From positions 16,293-80,292 of the forward strand of contig JAHDOA010000008.1 of the NCBI GenBank assembly GCA_018435055.1: 64,000 nucleotides of DNA, written 5' to 3'. The stretch comes from Pelotomaculum sp. (GTDB lineage Bacteria; Bacillota; Desulfotomaculia; Desulfotomaculales; Pelotomaculaceae). Positions 1-7,933 of the stretch are shown here, one piece after another. Below the pieces are notes generated by a model that searched no databases, was not told the DNA's origin, and saw only the letters and a list, made by a program, of their open reading frames with translations. The translations under genes were made by a program, and so were the position numbers. Numbering within the stretch: the first letter of the stretch is position 1; each line of letters begins with the position of its first letter.

Positions 1-60
1 ATTTCTCTATCTATATACTACTATTCAAATTTATAAATAACAATTATCTACTATTGGCAA

Positions 61-996
61 TTACCTCCCCAGGTAATGGTTTATACCAGCCGCATTAAGC
101 CTGATATCAAGTTCCATGAACTTAATTGCGGGATGTTCGCTGTCTTTTAACCCGTATATTGCAACCTGGTCCATCACCATATCCCGGATGGCCCTTTCAA
201 TTTCCCTGGCGCCGCCGCCGGAGACGAGTACCCGCCTGCCTAACGCTTCAAAAACATGGAGCTGATCCTTGAGATAGGCAAGTATAGCGCTTACTCCCCC
301 GGCCCGGCCGTAATGCGCAAAATATATATAATCGAGGTCCAGCCCGGCGACGCGATCAAGTGTTTCAATCATCCCGGCGGGGTCAAATTCCGGCGGCGGG
401 GTAGAAAGCAGGATAATATCAGAACCCACCAGGCGGCTCAAGGCCTGAAAACGCACACCAAGAGTGTCGCCGCTGAAGACGCCCCGGCTGGCCGGGTCAT
501 GGATGATAAAATGATGGCGGGCGTGGCCTGGCGTGTGATAGAACGTCAGGATCCTGCCCCCGCCCAGGTCAAGGATTTCCCCGTCTGCCGGTGTACAGAC
601 TCTTTCCCCGGGCACGGGCAATACGGCGCCAAAAAGCCTGTCGAAGCTTTCCCCATAAATCGCCCTGGCGCCGGCCGCAAGCCTGGCCGGGTCGATCAGG
701 TGCCTGGCGCCCCTGGGGTGTACACATACCTTTGCCCGCGGCAAATCCCTGGCCATAACACCGGCTCCGCCCGCATGATCCAGGTGTATATGGGTGACTA
801 TGATGTAGTCGACTTGTTCCGGCGGAATACCCAGTTTTTTTAATGCGTCTTTGATATGCACAGTACCCGGGGCAGGTCCGGTCTCAATCAACGCTACCTT
901 ATCCGCCAGGATCAGGTAGCAGGCAGTGCGTTCGGGTTCCTGGTCACAGACGTCGATCTGGTAAATGCTGCCCCCCAGATTGGTGATTACCGGCAT
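61..996 (-). CDS. MBL-fold metallo-hydrolase
   Basis: A metallo-beta-lactamase-fold hydrolase of about 311 residues. The HxHxDH metal motif (THIHLDHAGG, near residues 68-77), a later TPGHARHH histidine and the GDTLG aspartate give the full two-metal ligand set. The family includes glyoxalase II-like and lactonase-like enzymes, and substrate cannot be read from sequence. An upstream in-frame ATG at 1008 abuts its Shine-Dalgarno GAAGGG with no spacer, so the ATG at 996 (MPVITNLGG, spacer about 12) is preferred. It stands alone, diverging from the ferredoxin gene across about 270 AT-rich bases. No signal peptide is visible, so it is probably cytoplasmic. Confidence 0.85.
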   Translation of the reverse strand: MPVITNLGGSIYQIDVCDQEPERTACYLILADKVALIETGPAPGTVHIKDALKKLGIPPEQVDYIIVTHIHLDHAGGAGVMARDLPRAKVCVHPRGARHLIDPARLAAGARAIYGESFDRLFGAVLPVPGERVCTPADGEILDLGGGRILTFYHTPGHARHHFIIHDPASRGVFSGDTLGVRFQALSRLVGSDIILLSTPPPEFDPAGMIETLDRVAGLDLDYIYFAHYGRAGGVSAILAYLKDQLHVFEALGRRVLVSGGGAREIERAIRDMVMDQVAIYGLKDSEHPAIKFMELDIRLNAAGINHYLGR

Positions 997-1265
997 GACA
1001 AACGACATCCCTTCTTTACAGGTTTTGCCAGCTGGCGCCTTGGATCCCTAATCAATCAACCAGTATAACTCATAACTCCAAGGGTATTATATTTTGCCTT
1101 CCTCAAACCAAGGATATCTGAAAAATTTGAAGATTGTCAATATAAAAGTGTTTAAGTAAAAAGAGGATTATTATCTCTAATATAGAATTTTTTAAAATCA
1201 AATTGCATAACTAATTAAATTCTAAGAACGGCGTATATACAAACAAACTCTTAAGGAGATCTACC

Positions 1266-1499
1266 TTGACCAAACAGGCTGCTTGCCCATCAGTAAACCT
1301 GAGGCTCTGCAAGAAATGTAAAATTTGCATCAATATCTGTCCCAAGAAAGTGCTGGAACCGGACGAAAATGGCTTGCCTCATGTGATCTATCCCAATAAA
1401 TGCACTGCCTGCGGACTTTGCACTGCACACTGCCCGGATTTCGCCATAGAGATCATGCCGCTGCCTGGCGCCGGATCCGGCGAAGATCACACGGAATAA
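1266..1499 (+). CDS. 2x[4Fe-4S] ferredoxin, KorD-like
   Basis: A 77-residue bacterial-type ferredoxin with two cluster motifs, CKKCKICINICP near residues 15-26 and CTACGLCTAHCP near 46-57. It resembles the small ferredoxin subunit of 2-oxoacid:ferredoxin oxidoreductases (KorD type), which passes electrons from the TPP enzyme to free ferredoxin. No korABC genes are next to it here, so the assignment to a complex is only inference. The start is TTG, chosen because AAGGAG lies seven bases upstream. Acidic C-terminal tail. A stand-alone ferredoxin role is equally possible. Confidence 0.85.
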   Translation: MTKQAACPSVNLRLCKKCKICINICPKKVLEPDENGLPHVIYPNKCTACGLCTAHCPDFAIEIMPLPGAGSGEDHTE

Positions 1500-1539
1500 G
1501 CCCGGGCGAACAAGATCAATGCTTATTTAACCAATTTGC

Positions 1540-2094
1540 TTAATGATCCCGGCTGTTTATTTCCTCCCAGGCGGTTTCAAACTCTTTCAGCACCGGGGCG
1601 CTGAAGAGGACGAAACGCACCTCTTCAAAACCCGGATTATTGCTGACAAAGTCCCTCACCTCGCGGAGGGCTATCCTGGCCGCCCGGTCCACGGGAAAAC
1701 TGTAAATGCCGGTGCTGACGGAGGGAAAGGAAACAGAGCGTATGCCCTTTTCTTTGGCCAGGCTGAGGCTGCTCCGGTAAGCGCTGCGCAGCAGTTCATC
1801 CTCGCCTTTTTTGCCGCCGGACCATACCGGGCCGACCGTATGTATAACGTAGCGGGCTTTCAGTCGTCCGCCGCCCGTTATAACCGCCCTGCCGGTGGGC
1901 AGTGTTCCCTGTCTGGCACGGATTTCCTTACATTCAGCTAGTATTTGCGGACCGCCCGCGCGGTGAATGGCGCCGTCCACCCCTCCGCCCCCCAGCAGTC
2001 CCGAGTTCGCTGCGTTCACAATCGCCTCGGTTTCTTGCCGGGTAATGTCCCCCATGATTATCTTAATAAGCGTTTTTCCTACAAAAGCTTCCAT
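1540..2094 (-). CDS. Macro-domain ADP-ribose hydrolase (YmdB/MacroD type)
   Basis: A single macro domain fills this 184-residue protein. Visible family motifs are GDIT, NAANSGLLGGGGVDGAIH (around residues 26-43, the catalytic Asn/Asp region of MacroD enzymes) and STGIYSFP near residue 125. MacroD-type proteins hydrolyse O-acetyl-ADP-ribose, the sirtuin by-product, and remove mono-ADP-ribose from proteins. A sirtuin is encoded 38 kb away in this window. AAAGGGGG precedes the ATG at good spacing. Next to a flavoredoxin-like gene on the same strand, with a 28-base gap. Confidence 0.9.
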   Translation of the reverse strand: MEAFVGKTLIKIIMGDITRQETEAIVNAANSGLLGGGGVDGAIHRAGGPQILAECKEIRARQGTLPTGRAVITGGGRLKARYVIHTVGPVWSGGKKGEDELLRSAYRSSLSLAKEKGIRSVSFPSVSTGIYSFPVDRAARIALREVRDFVSNNPGFEEVRFVLFSAPVLKEFETAWEEINSRDH

Positions 2095-2122
2095 AAAGTT
2101 TAGCCCCCTTTATGTTTTCTTT

Positions 2123-2698
2123 TTAACGCTGTTTTTCTTTTTTTGAATAACCATAATGTCCGATCTTTTTGGTTACCAGCCTGTACTCACCGGAGCAGTA
2201 ACCGTAAGGCTCAATCAGTTCAAAATCGGGCCGGCCCTTTTCGTCAAGAATATCCTTATTATAATGGACCGCCAGGACGTCCCCGAGAAAAACATCGTGG
2301 CTGCCCAGGGGAATTACCTGCCTCACCCGGCATTCGACATTGACCGGGCATTCTGCGATTAGAGGAGCCTGCACATGTGATGCGGGTACAGGAGTCAGTC
2401 CTGTTTCTTTAAACTTGTTTACCACCCCGCCGGACACAGTGCCGCAGTAATCAACGACGCCGGCCTGGCCGGCTGCGGGTATGTTGATGACAAATTCTCC
2501 GGATTCCTTGATCAACCGGTAAGAGTGCCTGCCCACGGGACGCACGCTTATATAAACAACCGGAGGTTCCGAATTCATAATACCTGTCCAGGCTATGGTT
2601 ATTATGTCAGGTTCGCCTCCTTCCAGGCAGGCTGTAACAAGTACAGCCGGAACAGGAAAAAGGGCTGTTGAGGGGCCTTTAGTAATTTTATTAATCAT
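2123..2698 (-). CDS. Flavin reductase/flavoredoxin-like FMN-binding protein
   Basis: A 191-residue protein of the flavin reductase-like (split-barrel, DIM6/NTAB) family. Recognisable are the N-terminal PVPAVLVTA strand, the TIAWTGIMNSEPP FMN-binding segment and VVYISVRPVGRHSY, as in flavoredoxins that bind FMN and shuttle electrons in anaerobes. It has AAAGGAGTGGATC before ATG, a strong ribosome site. The C-terminal basic tail (KKEKQR) is not part of the fold. It probably forms a transcription unit with the macro-domain gene downstream. Its electron donor and acceptor are unknown. Confidence 0.85.
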   Translation of the reverse strand: MINKITKGPSTALFPVPAVLVTACLEGGEPDIITIAWTGIMNSEPPVVYISVRPVGRHSYRLIKESGEFVINIPAAGQAGVVDYCGTVSGGVVNKFKETGLTPVPASHVQAPLIAECPVNVECRVRQVIPLGSHDVFLGDVLAVHYNKDILDEKGRPDFELIEPYGYCSGEYRLVTKKIGHYGYSKKEKQR

Positions 2699-2764
2699 GA
2701 TCCACTCCTTTTGTTTATGTACTAGACACTATAAAACAAGGAATTCTGCGCCGTCAAAACCCAA

Positions 2765-4090
2765 TCACACAATATTAGTATGCCCGTTTTCACCCGGCAA
2801 ATCAACCGCTTCAGCAGCGGGCAGTTCCTGTACGCCCTTTAATTTTCTTTCGATCGTCCGGGATTTTTTAGCAGCGCTATCAATAGTGTTACTGGCCTCC
2901 TGCAGCTTTTTATGGGTTTTTTCAAGTATTTCGCTGAATTTGCCGAATTCGTTTTTTACAGCGCCGAGCAGCGCCCAGACCTCGCTGGAGCGTTTTTCAA
3001 TGGCCAGCGTCTGGAAACCGACCTGCAGGCTGTTCAGCAGGGCGGAGAGGGTGGTGGGCCCGGTCACAATCACCCGGCAGTCCCTCAACAGCGCGTCACA
3101 GAGGCCCGGCCTGCGAATAATTTCAGCAAACAGCCCCTCCGTGGGAAGAAACATGACGCCGAAATCAGTTGTATGCGGCGGATCTATGTATTTATCCTTG
3201 ATTTTTTTTGCTTCAGCTTTAATCCTTAATTCCAGCTGTTTTGAAGCCTGGTCGGCAAGAACGGGATTGGCCTGTTCCTGTGCTTCTATCAGCCGCTGGT
3301 AATCTTCCTGCGGAAATTTCGCGTCTATCGGCAGCCAGATCACTTTCTTGCCGGCATCCCTGCCCGGCAGCCTGATGGCAAACTCCACCCGCTCAGCGCT
3401 GCCTTTTTTGGTGGCCACGTTCCTGCCGTATTGTTCATTAGTTAATATTTGTTCGAGCAGGCCGGCAAGAGAAATCTCTCCCCAGACACCCCTGGTTTTG
3501 ACATTGGTTAAAACCTTTTTTAAATCACCCACACCGGCTGCTAGAGACTGCATCTCGCCCAGCCCCTGGTGGACAAGTTCCAGTCTTTCGCTAACCAGCT
3601 TGAATGACTCGTCCAGGCGTTTTTCCAGGGTTTTGTGCAGTTTTTCGTCTACCGTAGCTCTCATCTGCTCCAGCTTTTGGTTATTATCTTGTTGCAGCAA
3701 GATTAACCTTTCCTCGAACGTGTCCCGCATCTTGTCCAGTTTTTGCTCATTGCTGCGTGTTAGGACATTAATCTGGCTGGAAAAGGTGTCCATCTGGTTC
3801 TTCTGCAACACAGCGTTTTCAGTGAGGCGCGCCAGCAATGAATCGCCCAGCATTTTTAAAGAAATATTGACTTCGTCCCGGAGCCGCCTGGCATTATTGC
3901 CATCCTCATCCCTGCTACGGGCTATTTCCTCCTTAACCGTTCGTTCAGTTTTTTCCTGGCTTTTTTCTATGGCGGTAAAATTGGCGGCAAAATCTGCAGC
4001 TCCGCCCCGCCTGCCCTGGAGTAATAAAACTATTAATAGCGCAACAATTATAAGCGCCAGGGCTGCCTGGATTAAAAGGCCGTCATTCAT
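2765..4090 (-). CDS. rmuC: RmuC family DNA recombination protein
   Basis: A membrane-anchored RmuC homologue. It has one N-terminal hydrophobic helix (LIQAALALIIVALLIVLLL), then a long charged coiled coil to about residue 200, then the conserved RmuC domain with GVWGE, LPIDAKFPQEDY and TDFGVMFLPTEGL. RmuC limits inversions at short inverted repeats and is thought to act with a nuclease-like fold on DNA. The open frame extends to 4171 and overlaps the upstream gene, but that start lacks a ribosome site. The ATG at 4090 has AGGAAG 11 bases upstream and places the membrane helix at the N-terminus, giving 441 residues. Confidence 0.88.
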   Translation of the reverse strand: MNDGLLIQAALALIIVALLIVLLLQGRRGGAADFAANFTAIEKSQEKTERTVKEEIARSRDEDGNNARRLRDEVNISLKMLGDSLLARLTENAVLQKNQMDTFSSQINVLTRSNEQKLDKMRDTFEERLILLQQDNNQKLEQMRATVDEKLHKTLEKRLDESFKLVSERLELVHQGLGEMQSLAAGVGDLKKVLTNVKTRGVWGEISLAGLLEQILTNEQYGRNVATKKGSAERVEFAIRLPGRDAGKKVIWLPIDAKFPQEDYQRLIEAQEQANPVLADQASKQLELRIKAEAKKIKDKYIDPPHTTDFGVMFLPTEGLFAEIIRRPGLCDALLRDCRVIVTGPTTLSALLNSLQVGFQTLAIEKRSSEVWALLGAVKNEFGKFSEILEKTHKKLQEASNTIDSAAKKSRTIERKLKGVQELPAAEAVDLPGENGHTNIV

Positions 4091-4157
4091 AAGGTGTTTC
4101 ACTTCCTTTACGTCAAGCGTCACAGTTATATGTTCAACCTTATTGAAGATAAATCCT

Positions 4158-6248
4158 TTATAGATGGTCATCCCGGCTTAAGTATACCGGCTCCTGCTGG
4201 AGCATATCAGCAAACTGTTGCAGATCGGTGACCGGCGCCCGGCAGGCGTAATTTTCACAAATATAGGCGGTTGCTTTTCCATCGATCGGGCGCTGTTCCT
4301 TCAGGAAAGGGATCACCTTTTCAATCTGCCGGCCGGTTTCGCCTGCCGGGTGAAAAAGCAGCGTCGCGTTCGGCAAAAAAGCCTGCCTGGCCGCATTTAG
4401 CATGGCCCCGGTGTCAGCAGCCCCTGCCTTCCCGGCAATCACTATCTCACGGGTGGGGCCAAGCATGAAGTCTACTCCCATTAGAAAGTGCGTATAACCC
4501 CACGGGTATTGCCCAATACTTCCAGAGAATGCTTTTATCTGCTTTTCGGCTATTTCCATCAATTCCCCATCGGCGGTCAGCCGGGCAAGGCGCAGCAGGT
4601 CCAATAGGGCCACCGAATTTCCGGACGGCAGCGCTCCATCATAAACCTCTTTGGGGCGGGATATAAGCTGCTCGGTATCTTTTCCGGAAAAATAAAAACC
4701 TCCGTTTTCTGCGTCCCAGAAAAGATCGATCATTTGCCTGGTAAGCGCCAGGGCCTGTTCCAGGTGGGAGGCGGTAAAATCAGCCTCATACAATTCCCAA
4801 AGCCCCCAGACCAAAAAAGCATAGTCGTCCAGATAAGCCGGATAGGCTGCCTCCCCATCGCGGTAACGGGCCAGCAGCCTGCCGTCCGTCCGCCTTAGTT
4901 TTTGCATAATAAATTCCACGGCTTTTGCCGCCGCCCGCCGGTAAAGATCTTCACCAAACACCGCCGCCCCCCTGGCCAGGGCGGCGATCATCAAGCCGTT
5001 CCAGGAGGTAAGCGTCTTATCGTCCTTGTGGGGATGCGCCCGCTTTTCACGGGCATCGAAAAGTTTATTTCGCAGCGACTCAATATAACCGGCAGTTTCT
5101 TCTGCTGCAAGTGTTAATTCCCCGGCGTCATTAAACGAAGGGGCATTGATCAGGTTAGGGATGTTCCGGCCCGCAAAATTTCCTTTAGCGGTTATGTCAA
5201 ACAACCGGCAGTATGCGGCGCCATCCTGATCACCCAATACATCTTTAATTTCGGCAGGGGTCCAGACATAAAATTTCCCCTCTTCACCTTCTGAATCAGC
5301 ATCTTCCGCTGAATAAAACCCCCCTTCCGGGGAAGTCATGTCTCTCAATACATATGTAAAGATTTCTTTTGCCACCCGGGCGTACAGTTTCCGCCCTGTT
5401 GCCTGGTAGCCTTCAATATACGCCAGGGCCAGCAGGGCGTTGTCGTACAGCATTTTTTCAAAATGGGGCGCCAGCCACTTTTTATCTGTTGAATAGCGGG
5501 AAAAACCATATCCGATATGGTCATATATGCCGCCCCTGTACATGCGTTCAAGCGTGTGCGTTACCATATCCAGGGCTTCCCGGTCACCCTCGCGCCGCCA
5601 GTAGCGCAGCAGAAAGGCCAGGTTATGAGGAGTAGGGAATTTAGGCGCTGTCCCAAACCCGCCGTATTCTTTGTCAAATAGTTCTCCTGCCAGAGAAAAA
5701 GCTTTTAGCAGGGTTTCTTCATTTAGCTCCCCATCTTGACTATAATGTTTTTCCGCAAAGACAGAACTGCTTACTTTTTCAGCCATTCCAAGCAGCAAAC
5801 CCGGGTCCTGCCGCCACTTTTCACTTACCTGTATAAGAATTTCCACCAGGCCAACTTGGCCCCATTTTTCATGCTTGGGGAAATAGGTCCCCGCGTAAAA
5901 AGGTTTTTTGTCGGGGGTCATTAATATGGTCAGCGGCCACCCCCCCTGGCCGGTCATGGCCAGGCACACGGACATATAGATATGGTCTATGTCCGGCCTT
6001 TCCTCCCGGTCTACCTTTATGGACACGAAATTATGATTGAGGATTGCAGCTACCTCTTCATCTTCAAACGACTCCCTTTCCATGACGTGGCACCAGTGGC
6101 AGGTCGAATACCCCACACTGAGAAATATCGGGCAATTGCGCTCCTTTGCCTCTTCAAACGCCTCCTCCGACCAGGGATACCAGTTCACGGGGTTGTTGGC
6201 ATGCTGGAGGAGATATGGGCTTTTTTCCTTTGCCAGCCTGTTTCCCAT
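4158..6248 (-). CDS. Thioredoxin-fold DUF255 protein (YyaL/SSP411 family)
   Basis: A 696-residue YyaL-type protein. The N-terminal 160 residues are a thioredoxin-like DUF255 domain with a CHWCH motif at residues 50-54, followed by [10 protein letters not shown]. The rest is an alpha/alpha toroid like N-acylglucosamine 2-epimerases and glycosidases ([35 protein letters not shown]). Length matches the family. Function is not established: the CxxC suggests redox activity and the toroid suggests a sugar-like ligand. The gene is directly upstream of rmuC on the same strand. Its GGGGGTT ribosome site is weak but well placed. Confidence 0.92.
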   Translation of the reverse strand: MGNRLAKEKSPYLLQHANNPVNWYPWSEEAFEEAKERNCPIFLSVGYSTCHWCHVMERESFEDEEVAAILNHNFVSIKVDREERPDIDHIYMSVCLAMTGQGGWPLTILMTPDKKPFYAGTYFPKHEKWGQVGLVEILIQVSEKWRQDPGLLLGMAEKVSSSVFAEKHYSQDGELNEETLLKAFSLAGELFDKEYGGFGTAPKFPTPHNLAFLLRYWRREGDREALDMVTHTLERMYRGGIYDHIGYGFSRYSTDKKWLAPHFEKMLYDNALLALAYIEGYQATGRKLYARVAKEIFTYVLRDMTSPEGGFYSAEDADSEGEEGKFYVWTPAEIKDVLGDQDGAAYCRLFDITAKGNFAGRNIPNLINAPSFNDAGELTLAAEETAGYIESLRNKLFDAREKRAHPHKDDKTLTSWNGLMIAALARGAAVFGEDLYRRAAAKAVEFIMQKLRRTDGRLLARYRDGEAAYPAYLDDYAFLVWGLWELYEADFTASHLEQALALTRQMIDLFWDAENGGFYFSGKDTEQLISRPKEVYDGALPSGNSVALLDLLRLARLTADGELMEIAEKQIKAFSGSIGQYPWGYTHFLMGVDFMLGPTREIVIAGKAGAADTGAMLNAARQAFLPNATLLFHPAGETGRQIEKVIPFLKEQRPIDGKATAYICENYACRAPVTDLQQFADMLQQEPVYLSRDDHL

Positions 6249-6420
6249 TAAAGAATAACCCCCAAATTAGTTTAAGGTTATTATCCCAAAAAAGATTCTA
6301 TAATAATATAATCGCCAATAAAATAGTTTTCCTGGTTTTTAAACAAAATACTTGCCGCAATAAAATTACAGCAGGCAATACTTGAGAGATCAAGAGAGCC
6401 TGGCAAACCTGATGCGCCTG

Positions 6421-6452
6421 TAAAAAAGCGAAGCCCCTTTGAGGGGGCTTCC
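6421..6452 (-). terminator. Intrinsic terminator of spoVT
   Basis: On the minus strand, AAGCCCC and GGGGCTT arms form a hairpin that is followed shortly by a run of six T. It lies a few bases after the spoVT stop codon, as expected for a monocistronic unit. Confidence 0.85.
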
Positions 6453-6455
6453 CTT

Positions 6456-6992
6456 TTAGGACTCCATTTGTTTGGCCAGGAATCCCGCCGCAGTTTCAGC
6501 CAGTTTGGTTTCCAGGTTGCCCATCTGCACACCAGGCTCCTTGGTGGCGATAATAACAGCGCCCAAAGTGTCCCCTTCAGCTATAATCGGCGCTATAACA
6601 GCGGAATTGAAACTGACATCTTCATCAATAGTCAGGTAACATTGTTCATTAAAAACAGCCATCTTTCTTTCAGCCATAACCTTTTCGACGTCCGGGCTAA
6701 TCTGCTTATTCATAAGCAGCTTTTTAGGGGCGCCGGCTAATGCTATAATTGTGTCCTTGTCCGCGATGCATGAGATGTGACCCAGTGATTCGTTTAAAGA
6801 ATCCGCATATTCCGTAGCAAATTCCCCCAGCTCCCCGATAGGAGAATATTTCTTTAATATGACTTCTCCTTCCCTATCAGTGAAGATTTCAAGGGGATCT
6901 CCTTCCCGGATCCGCATTGTCCGCCTTATTTCCTTCGGTATCACCACTCTGCCAAGGTCATCGATACGACGCACGATACCTGTAGCTTTCAA
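6456..6992 (-). CDS. spoVT: Stage V sporulation protein T
   Basis: A 178-residue protein of the same length as B. subtilis SpoVT. The N-terminal 50 residues are an AbrB/MazE-type swapped-hairpin DNA-binding domain (GIVRRIDDLGRVVIPKEIRR), and the rest is a GAF-like domain (residues about 60-178). SpoVT modulates SigG-dependent genes in the forespore, so its presence argues for endospore formation. The start codon is TTG, with GGGGTGAAG upstream. A SigG-like promoter (GTATA, 16 bases, CATATTA) can be read just upstream, fitting known SigG control in Bacillus. It is followed by its own terminator. Confidence 0.93.
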   Translation of the reverse strand: MKATGIVRRIDDLGRVVIPKEIRRTMRIREGDPLEIFTDREGEVILKKYSPIGELGEFATEYADSLNESLGHISCIADKDTIIALAGAPKKLLMNKQISPDVEKVMAERKMAVFNEQCYLTIDEDVSFNSAVIAPIIAEGDTLGAVIIATKEPGVQMGNLETKLAETAAGFLAKQMES

Positions 6993-7012
6993 TCTTCTTC
7001 ACCCCTTCTTAT

Positions 7013-7040
7013 TAATATGCTTACCCATATATACTTATAC
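7013..7040 (-). promoter_or_regulatory. Possible SigG-type promoter of spoVT
   Basis: Minus-strand GTATA at 7036-7040 and CATATTA at 7013-7019 with a 16-base spacer. They resemble the SigG -35 (GHATR) and -10 (CATnnTA) patterns, though the usual spacer is 17-18. The site is 20 bases before the spoVT start. Position and family knowledge support it, but the motif is short. Confidence 0.35.
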
Positions 7041-7454
7041 GGATCCATTGAGTCCTTTAAGAGGCTTTTTATGCTTCATCCAGAAGGATCAGGGTATGTA
7101 TACCGTTAAAAACCTGGAGACCTTACCATAGAAAAAGAAATTGCAGTTTTAGTAAGATTGCCGGGCGCCTGTCAGCAAGGTGTCACTTCTTAAAGACCTC
7201 AAATTATTCATCTCCGGACGTGTCGCAATCTGTCAGAGCTTGCTCATACATTGCTCATACTGGCAGGGCAGGGAAGGATTAATTGAAATAAGAGCCTGTA
7301 GAATAATTACCGATCCCTATTGATATCCCCATAATTACCCGGAAGCCGTTATTAGTTTTAACAAAAATGGGATTTATATTAATAAAAATGTTACCAATTT
7401 ATTTGGTTACTGCAAAAAAACTACCCGCCATATGCTAAAAAAATTCCCCGTAAA
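7041..7454. other. Intergenic region without recognised gene
   Basis: About 400 AT-rich bases between spoVT and the cold-shock gene terminator. No frame has a ribosome site with a credible protein, and no tRNA-like or riboswitch-like fold was seen. It may hold upstream regulatory DNA for spoVT. Confidence 0.5.
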
Positions 7455-7480
7455 AAGCAAAAAACCGGCGGCGCCGGCTG
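7455..7480 (-). terminator. Intrinsic terminator of the cold-shock gene
   Basis: Minus-strand CCGGC-GCC-GCCGG hairpin followed by TTTTTT, 40-65 bases after the cold-shock protein stop codon. Confidence 0.8.
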
Positions 7481-7520
7481 TCTGCTGAAAATCGTTAAAT
7501 TATATTAAAGAAATTATTTT

Positions 7521-7718
7521 TTATAATTTAACAACGTTTGCGGCCTGAGGACCCCGCACGCCCTGGACAACGTCAAATTCCACACTTTCACCCTCATCCA
7601 GCGTTTTAAAGCCTTCTGACTGGATTGAAGAAAAATGCACAAAGACATCTTTGCCTTCCTCAGTTTCAATAAACCCAAATCCTTTACCCGCGTTAAACCA
7701 TTTTACCTTACCTTGCAT
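7521..7718 (-). CDS. Cold-shock protein, CspA family
   Basis: A single S1-like cold-shock domain that binds single-stranded RNA and DNA and melts RNA structure. RNP1 (KGFGFIE) and RNP2 (VFVHF) are both intact, and the MQGKVKWFN start is standard. Two starts are possible. ATG at 7718 gives the usual N-terminus but lies 12 bases from AGGAGG. A TTG at 7724 is six bases from it and adds two residues. A long leader with two perfect inverted repeats precedes it. Monocistronic, with its own terminator. Confidence 0.95.
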   Translation of the reverse strand: MQGKVKWFNAGKGFGFIETEEGKDVFVHFSSIQSEGFKTLDEGESVEFDVVQGVRGPQAANVVKL

Positions 7719-7763
7719 TAGCAAACATAACCTCCTAAATTTACCTTTCGGCGAATCACATAC

Positions 7764-7813
7764 AGGTATAACTATATACCTTTATGGTGTAAGATACAAG
7801 TCATATCTTACAC
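7764..7813 (-). promoter_or_regulatory. Paired inverted repeats in the csp leader region
   Basis: Two perfect inverted repeats lie 40-95 bases upstream of the cold-shock start: AGGTATA/TATACCT (7764-7781) and GTGTAAGATA/TATCTTACAC (7787-7813). Neither has a following T run on either strand, so they are not ordinary terminators. They could be operator DNA or structured leader RNA, as cold-shock mRNAs often have. Confidence 0.5.
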
Positions 7814-7933
7814 AATTATATTTTAACCACCCGCCGCCGTGATTATACGTTCCGGGACTCCTCTTGGTTTACATTCTTCATAAATGAGTTTTTTGACTTT
7901 GGTATAACCAAGCGCCGATATTTTAGCAGTGGG

